Assembly (NCBI RefSeq): GCF_932526225.1
Contig: NC_064041.1
Span: 12,761,951 to 12,825,950, forward strand
Reading direction: 5' to 3'
Source of the DNA: Nematostella vectensis
Taxonomy: Eukaryota > Cnidaria > Anthozoa > Actiniaria > Edwardsiidae
Length of the DNA stretch: 64,000 nt
The notes under the pieces were generated by a model. It was not told the origin of the DNA and did not search any database. It worked only from the letters and a program-made list of their open reading frames with translations. The translations under genes and the position numbers were made by a program. This document shows, one piece after another, positions 57,517 to 64,000 of this stretch. How positions within the stretch are numbered: position 1 is the first letter of the stretch; each line of letters starts with the position of its first letter.

Positions 57517-58931
57517 CTTTTGCGTGATGGTGATGGTGTTGCTGATGGTGATGCTGATGCTGATGCTGATGCTGATGGTGATGCTGATGCTGGTGATGCT
57601 GATGCTGATGATGGTATTGGTGATGCTGATGATGGTATTGGTGATGCTGATGATGGTATTGGTGATGCTGATGCTGATGATGGCGATGGCGATGGCGATG
57701 GCGATGGTAAAGATGATGGCGATAGCGATGGCGATGGCAATAGTGATGGTAAAGATGATGGTGATGGTGAAGATGATGGTGATGGCGATAGTGGTGGTAA
57801 AGATGATGGTGATGATGATGGTGATGGTGATGGTGATGGTGATGGTGATGGTGATGGTGATGGTGAAGATGATGGTGAAGGCGATGGCGATGGCGATAGT
57901 GATGGTAAAGATGATGGTGATGGTGATGGTAGTGGTGATGGTGATGGTGATGGTGATGGTGATGGTGATGGTGATGGTGATGGTGATGGTGATGGTGATG
58001 GTGATGGTGATGGTGATGGTGATGGTGATGGTGATGGTGGTGGTGATGGTGATGGTGATGGTGATGGTGATGATGATGGCTATGATGATGGCTATGATGA
58101 TGGTATTGGTGATGGCGATGGCGATGGCGATGGTGATGTTGATGGTGAAGATGATGGTGATGGCGATGGCGATGGCGATAGTGATGGTAAAGATGATGGT
58201 GATGGTGATGGTAGTGGTGATGGTGATGGTGGTGGTAGTGGTGATGGTGATGGTGATTGTGTTGGTGATGGTGATGGTGATGGTGATGGTGATGGTGATG
58301 GTGATGGTGATGGCGATGGCGATGGCGATAGTGATGGTAAAGATGATGGTGATGGTGATGGTAGTGGTGATGGTGATAGTGATGGTGGTGGTGATGGTGA
58401 TGGTGATGGTGATGATGATGATGATGGCTATGATGATGGCTATGATGATGGTATTGGTGATGGTGATGGCGATGGCGATGGTGATGTTGATGGTGAAGAT
58501 GATGGTGATGGTGAAGATGATGGTGATGGCGATAGTGGTGGTAAAGATGATGGTGATGGTGATGGTGATGGTGATGGTGATGGTGATGGTGATGGTGAAG
58601 ATGATGGTGAAGGCGATGGCGATGGCGATAGTGATGGTAAAGATGATGGTGATGGTGATGGTAGTGGTGATGGTGATGGTGATGGTGATGGTGATGGTGA
58701 TGGTGATGGTGGTGGTGATGGTGATGGTGATGGTGATGGTGATGATGATGGCTATGATGATGGCTATGATGATGGCTATGATGATGGTATTGGTGATGGC
58801 GATGGCGATGGCGATGGTGATGTTGATGGTGAAGATGATGGTGATGGCGATGGCGATGGCGATAGTGATGGTAAAGGTGATGGTGATGGTAGTGGTGATG
58901 GTGATGGTGATGGTGGTGGTAGTGGTGATGG
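57517..58931. repeat. GATGGT/GATGGC hexanucleotide satellite, 1.4 kb
   Basis: Almost pure GATGGT with blocks of GATGGC, GATGCT, GATAGT and AAAGAT. Larger blocks recur (for instance GATGGCTATGATGATGGCTA occurs three times), so it has higher-order structure. Because the period is a multiple of three, three frames stay open for over 500 codons: Asp-Gly and Met-Val runs on the plus strand, Ile-Thr runs on the minus strand. There is no start context, splice site or non-repeat domain, so I treat it as non-coding. The LTR of the BEL element begins exactly at its right end. Confidence 0.92.
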
Positions 58932-59323
58932 TGTTGTCGCCATTATCCGGGCTCCCTGTGTTAGAGGCCTGGTTCCGAGCTTTGCGCGGTCGCATAGCCT
59001 CGTGCAAAACGTTTTCAGTTCGTCGAGAATTTCCTGGAGTTTTTTATTGGAGTTTTTGACCTGAATCTAATGAATATTGTATGGATTTGTTTTTGGATGG
59101 ATTCCGCACCCGTGTAAGTATCATGCGTTTGTATAATTAGCGGAAATTGCCATAATTTTCATCTTCAGTATTTGTTTATTTCAGCGAATCTCGTGGTAAT
59201 TCGTGATAATTTTGAAGTTGAAACTCGTGTAGAACTTTACCCGTGAATATCGACAAGTGGAAAATAAAAGTTGTGTTCATATCCAGAAGCATCTCATCTA
59301 TCTGACCTATCTGAATTCCAACA
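58932..59323 (+). mobile_element. Putative 5' LTR of the BEL/Pao element
   Basis: The repeat ends and unique sequence begins with TGTTGTCGCC; a stretch ending TTCCAACA lies 19 bp before the gag ATG, giving a TG...CA-bounded LTR of about 392 bp. AATAAA is at about 59263. I could not confirm it against a 3' LTR, which is outside the window, nor identify the primer-binding tRNA. The right edge is uncertain by some tens of bases. Confidence 0.6.
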
Positions 59324-59342
59324 TCATTCGACGGCAGAGTAA

Positions 59343-62300
59343 ATGAACACTGAGGATTATTATCTTGGAAACATGAGTGAAAACGAAGCTAGTAGTGAAG
59401 TCGAACGAATAGAAAGCAAGAAAAGGTCCCTAGGAGGCTACCTAGGGCGCGTGAGTATTCACATGAAAGAGCTCAAAACTTGTCTTGATGATCCCTCTAA
59501 AGCCAATGAAATACAGACAGCCTTGAATGAATTACAGTCGGCTTTGAATAACTATGAGGACTGCTATCAGTCGTACATTTTGGAAGAATTGACAACCGAT
59601 GAATTTAACAGAGTGAAAGAGAAATTTGAAGAAACCCGTAATGAGTGTGAAACTACTACCAAATTGGCAAATGAACGTTTGAAGAAAGGAAAGTCAAACT
59701 CAACTAAGTCAAGGCTGTCTAGTAGGTCTAGGAAATTGAGAGAGAAAATAGAAATGAAAAAGCTTCTTTTGCAACAAGAAGAAGAGATAGCTCAGCATCG
59801 AATGGATCTGGAACGTAAGAAAATAGAATTGGAATATGAACAGAAAGCGAGAGCATGTAAGCTCAAGTTCCAGGTTCAAATCGCAGAAAAGGAAGCTGAG
59901 TTATTAGAAGAGAGAGGGAGTGAGTCTGATAGTTGTGTGTCAGAAGAGTATAAAGGGGATGTAGGGGTCATGCCACCCATGTCTCAAGAGGAAAAGCTAA
60001 TGAAATGGACCAAGCAATGTGACCCCATTCCTGATAATCCTAGACCAGACACACCTAACCCAATGGAGGGCCCTTCCCATCCTAAAGACCCCATTCCTGA
60101 GAGAAAACCCCAGATTAACGACCAAGAAGCCCCCCATAGTAGTTATAGGAAAACCCAGTTTGGTTTTCTTCCTGTGAACAGTACTGATATCATGTTAAAG
60201 CTGACCATGCTCCAAGCCATGCAACCTGTTAAGTTCTCTGGGAATCCAAGTGACTTTCCTAATTTTAGGAAGAGATTGAGAGATAATTTAGAAGATGAAA
60301 TTTTAAGTGATTCACAAAAGGTTGAATTCCTACCGAAGTTCCTCTCGGGGGAGGCTTTTGAAGTTGTGGAAAGGGTTTCTGGTTGCAGTTATTCGGTGAT
60401 AGTTGATATTTTGGAAGACCGATATGGGCAGCCAGCGACCGTCGCTGCTTCTTGTATTGACAATTTGACCAGAGGCCCAAGATTGAACAATCATGATTAT
60501 AAGGGACTGAGGGATTTTGCAGAGCAACTTGAATCAGCCTCAAAGAAACTTGTTGGGGAATATGCTATTGAAGCCAGTACCATCTCAAACATGAAACAGA
60601 TAGTTAGAAGGCTTCCCCAGTATTTAGTAAATAAATGGGGTGATGTATCCTACAAGATAAGAGAAAAGGGGGGTACCCCTAAGATTTCAGATTTGGCAGA
60701 TTATGTGAAGAGGCAAGCAGCCATAAAGAATGACCCAGGTTTTGTTAACCTAAGCATGAGTGAGAACAAGGGGGGTGGTGATAAAAGACCCGAGCAGGGT
60801 GGGAAAGGCAAGAACTACCAGAAACAGACTTCTGTCTTTAAAACAGACATGGAAGGCTCAGCCCCTGAAACTACGGTTGGTAAACAAGCCCCATTTAAGA
60901 CCTGTCCTTGCTGTCAAGGAGAACATAGGCTTTCAGACTGTGCAAATTTCAAGGGAAGGGACTTACCCGGCCGTTGGCGACTGGTAAAGGAGAAGAGATT
61001 GTGTCATATATGCCTTAGGCCAGGACATATGAGGGACAGATGCCATACAACCACTTTTTGTAACTGCAAAAGTGAGCGAAAACACCACACCTTGTTACAT
61101 AACCCCCCTAGAGCTAAAGAAGACCCTCCCAAAGAACTTAATTCGAGCGCAGGGGAGGGGACGACCGAGGGACCCCCTCGAAGAGACCATGCTCAGGGCA
61201 CCCGGGGTGGGGTGCCACACAGGCAAACCGAGCAATACGCTACATTTTCTGAAAGAGCCACAAAAACGGTGTTACTACATGTTGTACCAGTTAAATTGAT
61301 TGCCCCAAATGGGAACTCTCTGACAACGTATGGGCTACTGGATAATGGCTCAAGAGGAACTATGATAAGCTCGGAGGTTTCAGCGAAACTCGAACTTAAA
61401 GGTCATACTGAGGAAATATCCATCACCACCATGATGGGAAGTAGTAAGGAACAGATAGAGGTTGTGGAGTTTGAACTGCAACACGCAAGTGGTGAAGGGG
61501 ATAGAATTCCCGTAACTGAGGGTTTGGTAACGAAGAAATTCAATGTCAACGAAAAGTGTCTTCCTAAAGATATTGACAGAGAGGCACACCCGCATCTGAG
61601 GGATATTGAGATTCCCTCGGTAGACATGCCTAAGGTTTCGGTTCTGATAGGAAAGGACGTTGGCTATGCGCATGAGGTGTTTGAAGTGCGTAGACCAGCG
61701 ACGAAAGCCAGTGATTTGAAGGCTTTGAGAGGTCCTCTTGGATGGGTAATTACAGGAACCCTTCAAGGGGAGACCTCATGCAAGGAAGTAAACCTGAACT
61801 TTGCTGATTATAAGAAAGAACTTCAGCATCAGATTGAGCGGTTCTGGGATTTGGAGAGTTTCGGTACAAAGAGTGTTGGGACGGACAAGGGATCCCCAAG
61901 TTTTATATCGCACCATCTGTCCAGGGAAGACAGGAAGGCTATCGATAAGTTGGAGAAGACCATTACTAAGCGTGATGGTCACTATGAAACAGGCCTCCTG
62001 TGGCGGGATGATGATGTGACCCTACCTAATAACCGGAATGAAGCCGATAAAAGACTGAATAGTCTGAAGCGTAAGTTTTCACGAGAGCCTGGATTGGAGG
62101 AGAAGTATCGAGCAGCCATGGAGAAGTATATCACTAAAGGGCATGCACGCAAACTCAGCCCAGAAGAAGCACAAGAGACTGGACCGAGAACTTGGTACTT
62201 ACCTCATTTTGCAGTGACGAATATCAACAAACCTGGTAAGCTGAGGATAATTTTTGATGCTGCATCAGAGTACCAAGGTACTTCGTTGAATAAGAACTTG

Positions 62301-64000
62301 TTACATGGACCTGATTGTACAAACAGCCTGACTGGGGTGCTCCTACGGTTCAGGGAGGACAATGTTGCATTGGTAGCTGATATAGAAGGGATGTTCCTTC
62401 AGGTCGGAGTTAGAGAAGAAGACCAAGATTCTCTGCGATTTCTTTGGTGGGACAAAAGCTCTGATGACCCTCCAGAAGAATATGCCATGAACGTGCATGT
62501 CTTTGGGGCAACCGACTCGCCTTGTGCAGCCAACTGGACACTCAAGAAAACTACAACTGACAATGCTGGTGACTTTGGAGATACCACCATCGAAACTGTC
62601 CTGCATAATTTTTATGTGGATGATGTACTAAAAAGCGTAGACACGAGTGCGAGTGCAGTCACGCTTGCGAACGAGTTAACCGAACTTTGTGGTAGAGGAG
62701 GGTTCAACCTCACAAAGTTTATGAGTAACAGTAGGGAGGTCCTTGCTGAAGTGCCTATCGAGAAGAGGGCAGCACCAACGCTTGATTTAGATCTTGATGA
62801 ACTCCCAGTCGAGCGGGCACTTGGAGTTAGATGGAACGTGGAGACAGACACCTTCGGGTTCAAGGTGAGCAACACTGAGAAGGCTGATACTATGAGAGGA
62901 GTACTATCGACAATCAGCTCTGTCTTTGACCCTTTGAACTTTGCTGCACCAGTGATAATGCGTGGCAAGCAGATCATGCAAGCCCTATGGAGGCGGAAGG
63001 CACCATGGGACGAGCCGCTCAGTGGAGACATTCTGCGTCAGTGGCAGACATGGAAAAGGGAACTTGTGCGGCTTGAAGATTTGTCCATCCCCCGATGCTA
63101 CTTCAGCAGGCCAGACCATGAAGGTGTTGGACTACAACTCCATCACTTTAGTGATGCCTCGGAGGCAGGATACGGGTCAGTAAGCTACTTACGAATCGAG
63201 TACCCGGACGGAATGGTGGAGTGTGCTTTCGTCGCCGGAAAGTCAAGGAATGCACCGATTAAAGGCTCAACCATCCCAAGACTGGAGCTACAAGGAGCCC
63301 TACTGGCAACACGGGTGGACCAAGCAGTTCGCCGAGAACTGGACCTGAAGCCTGACAGAGTCGTGTTTTGGACTGATTCGATGATAACACTTAACTATAT
63401 CAATAATGAAACCCGCAGATTCCAGACGTATGTAGCCAACAGGGTTACAGAGATTCGCGAAGCGACTAATCCTGACCAATGGCGACACTGTCCGGGAAAA
63501 CTAAATCCTTCCGACGAAGTAAGTCGAGGTCTAACCATAGATGAGTTTCTCCGGGATGAGCGATGGCTTAATGATCCGAGTTTCTTGAGAGAGTCAGAAG
63601 ATCAATGGCCAGATAATAAATTTGATGCCCTGTCTGAAGAAAGTCTGGAGATAAAGAAAGAAGTGTTCTTCACTGACCTGGAGCCAGGAGATGGCCTGGA
63701 AAAGCTTCTAACCGACACTTCTGATTGGATGAAGACCATTCGAAAGGTTGCGTGGGTAATGAAGTTTGTGGAGTGGTTGAAGACAAGAAAGCATGCAAAG
63801 CCTACTGAAAAGACACCTGGAGAGTCAGAGAACAAGCTAAGTCCAGACGACATAGAACGCGCCAAGCGACGAATAGCTGTACTAGTACAGCGGGAAAGTT
63901 TCCCTGAAGAAGTGAAGGCTCTGAAGGCAGGAAAGGAGGTGAATGTTGCTAGTGCTATCTTGAAGCTTAAGCCGGTCATGAAAGGCGATGAAGTTATGAG
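59343..64000 (+). CDS. BEL/Pao retrotransposon gag-pol polyprotein, 5' 1552 codons
   Basis: One frame runs from the ATG at 59343 to the window end with no stop or frameshift seen. Order: a coiled-coil Lys/Glu-rich N-terminus (about residues 1-210); a DUF1759-type gag core with VKFSGNPSDFPNFRKRL; zinc knuckles CPCCQGEHRLSDC and CHICLRPGHMRDRC (CX2CX4HX4C); an aspartic protease with LLDNGSRGTMIS; reverse transcriptase with KLRIIFDAAS and the YVDD catalytic box at about 62613; the Pao peptidase_A17-type region with SVFDPLNFAAPVIMRGK; RNase H with FSDASEAGYGS and WTDSMITLNYI. Integrase and the 3' LTR would follow beyond 64000. Gag and pol share one frame, as is usual for BEL elements. The protease has Asn in the place usually Ser or Thr (DNG), which I would check. 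The intact frame suggests a recently active copy. It is cellular retroelement DNA. Confidence 0.93.
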   Translation, partial: MNTEDYYLGNMSENEASSEVERIESKKRSLGGYLGRVSIHMKELKTCLDDPSKANEIQTALNELQSALNNYEDCYQSYILEELTTDEFNRVKEKFEETRNECETTTKLANERLKKGKSNSTKSRLSSRSRKLREKIEMKKLLLQQEEEIAQHRMDLERKKIELEYEQKARACKLKFQVQIAEKEAELLEERGSESDSCVSEEYKGDVGVMPPMSQEEKLMKWTKQCDPIPDNPRPDTPNPMEGPSHPKDPIPERKPQINDQEAPHSSYRKTQFGFLPVNSTDIMLKLTMLQAMQPVKFSGNPSDFPNFRKRLRDNLEDEILSDSQKVEFLPKFLSGEAFEVVERVSGCSYSVIVDILEDRYGQPATVAASCIDNLTRGPRLNNHDYKGLRDFAEQLESASKKLVGEYAIEASTISNMKQIVRRLPQYLVNKWGDVSYKIREKGGTPKISDLADYVKRQAAIKNDPGFVNLSMSENKGGGDKRPEQGGKGKNYQKQTSVFKTDMEGSAPETTVGKQAPFKTCPCCQGEHRLSDCANFKGRDLPGRWRLVKEKRLCHICLRPGHMRDRCHTTTFCNCKSERKHHTLLHNPPRAKEDPPKELNSSAGEGTTEGPPRRDHAQGTRGGVPHRQTEQYATFSERATKTVLLHVVPVKLIAPNGNSLTTYGLLDNGSRGTMISSEVSAKLELKGHTEEISITTMMGSSKEQIEVVEFELQHASGEGDRIPVTEGLVTKKFNVNEKCLPKDIDREAHPHLRDIEIPSVDMPKVSVLIGKDVGYAHEVFEVRRPATKASDLKALRGPLGWVITGTLQGETSCKEVNLNFADYKKELQHQIERFWDLESFGTKSVGTDKGSPSFISHHLSREDRKAIDKLEKTITKRDGHYETGLLWRDDDVTLPNNRNEADKRLNSLKRKFSREPGLEEKYRAAMEKYITKGHARKLSPEEAQETGPRTWYLPHFAVTNINKPGKLRIIFDAASEYQGTSLNKNLLHGPDCTNSLTGVLLRFREDNVALVADIEGMFLQVGVREEDQDSLRFLWWDKSSDDPPEEYAMNVHVFGATDSPCAANWTLKKTTTDNAGDFGDTTIETVLHNFYVDDVLKSVDTSASAVTLANELTELCGRGGFNLTKFMSNSREVLAEVPIEKRAAPTLDLDLDELPVERALGVRWNVETDTFGFKVSNTEKADTMRGVLSTISSVFDPLNFAAPVIMRGKQIMQALWRRKAPWDEPLSGDILRQWQTWKRELVRLEDLSIPRCYFSRPDHEGVGLQLHHFSDASEAGYGSVSYLRIEYPDGMVECAFVAGKSRNAPIKGSTIPRLELQGALLATRVDQAVRRELDLKPDRVVFWTDSMITLNYINNETRRFQTYVANRVTEIREATNPDQWRHCPGKLNPSDEVSRGLTIDEFLRDERWLNDPSFLRESEDQWPDNKFDALSEESLEIKKEVFFTDLEPGDGLEKLLTDTSDWMKTIRKVAWVMKFVEWLKTRKHAKPTEKTPGESENKLSPDDIERAKRRIAVLVQRESFPEEVKALKAGKEVNVASAILKLKPVMKGDEVM

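Noticed and set aside
57409..59064. Frames of over 500 residues (Asp-Gly-rich, Met-Val-rich, Ile-Thr-rich) on both strands
   Set aside because: They are produced by the GATGGT repeat, whose period is a multiple of three. No start context, splice sites or domain, and three frames are open at once.
60760..61299. Short plus-strand frames inside the BEL element
   Set aside because: They are in other frames than the continuous gag-pol frame, whose motifs are clear.

Overview
This is eukaryotic, intron-rich DNA from an animal. It reads from conserved invertebrate protein families, GT-AG introns of 0.1-3.7 kb, a BEL/Pao LTR retrotransposon, a CR1/L2-like LINE tail and many short inverted-repeat elements. 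A marine invertebrate is likely and an anthozoan cnidarian (sea anemone or coral) is my best guess, but no single feature proves that. There are no bacterial operons, CRISPR arrays or recognisable tRNA/rRNA genes. Almost all real coding sequence lies in short exons; I rebuilt six protein-coding loci by matching splice sites, codon phase and family motifs by eye.

Layout. 1-2.8 kb: tandem repeats, no gene. 2.8-4.0 kb (-): a small secreted D8C-domain (uromodulin/GP2-like) protein; its promoter and first codons are repeated in inverted orientation at 4.59-4.75 kb, with a near-perfect palindrome between the arms. 4.8-8.2 kb: nothing coding seen. 8.4-15.2 kb (-): an eight-exon gene for a secreted protein with four Sushi/CCP modules and a trypsin-fold serine protease, resembling complement or clotting proteases. 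16.2-27.6 kb (-): an 18-exon gene for a 572-residue DUF885 protein with a HEAVPGHH motif. 27.8-34.9 kb (+): GCLM (glutamate-cysteine ligase modifier subunit), nine exons, head-to-head with the DUF885 gene across only 264 bp. 37.3-51.7 kb (+): RPAP2 (RNA polymerase II CTD phosphatase of the Rtr1 family), 14 exons, with two very large minisatellites in its introns. 53.3-53.8 kb (+): the first two exons of a SNAG-domain protein. 56.9-57.3 kb: LINE 3' end. 57.5-58.9 kb: a 1.4-kb GATGGT-type satellite. 58.9-64 kb (+): 5' part of a BEL/Pao element with an uninterrupted gag-pol frame running off the window.

The least ordinary signal is that many of the tandem repeats sit on splice sites. At least three 5' splice sites of two neighbouring genes (14.15-14.37, 17.25-18.35 and 20.6-20.8 kb) are the end unit of a tandem array whose units copy the last exon bases plus the splice donor; a fourth (12.55-12.85 kb) is duplicated with its exon tail. 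A 3' splice site at 12.1-12.25 kb is duplicated, and arrays in GCLM and RPAP2 run up to 3' splice sites. This suggests repeated local duplication seeded at exon-intron borders.

The reconstructed coding lengths are all whole codons: 1608 nt (CCP-protease), 1719 nt (DUF885), 840 nt (GCLM) and 1926 nt (RPAP2). That agreement is the main reason for trusting the exon models. No database search was possible.
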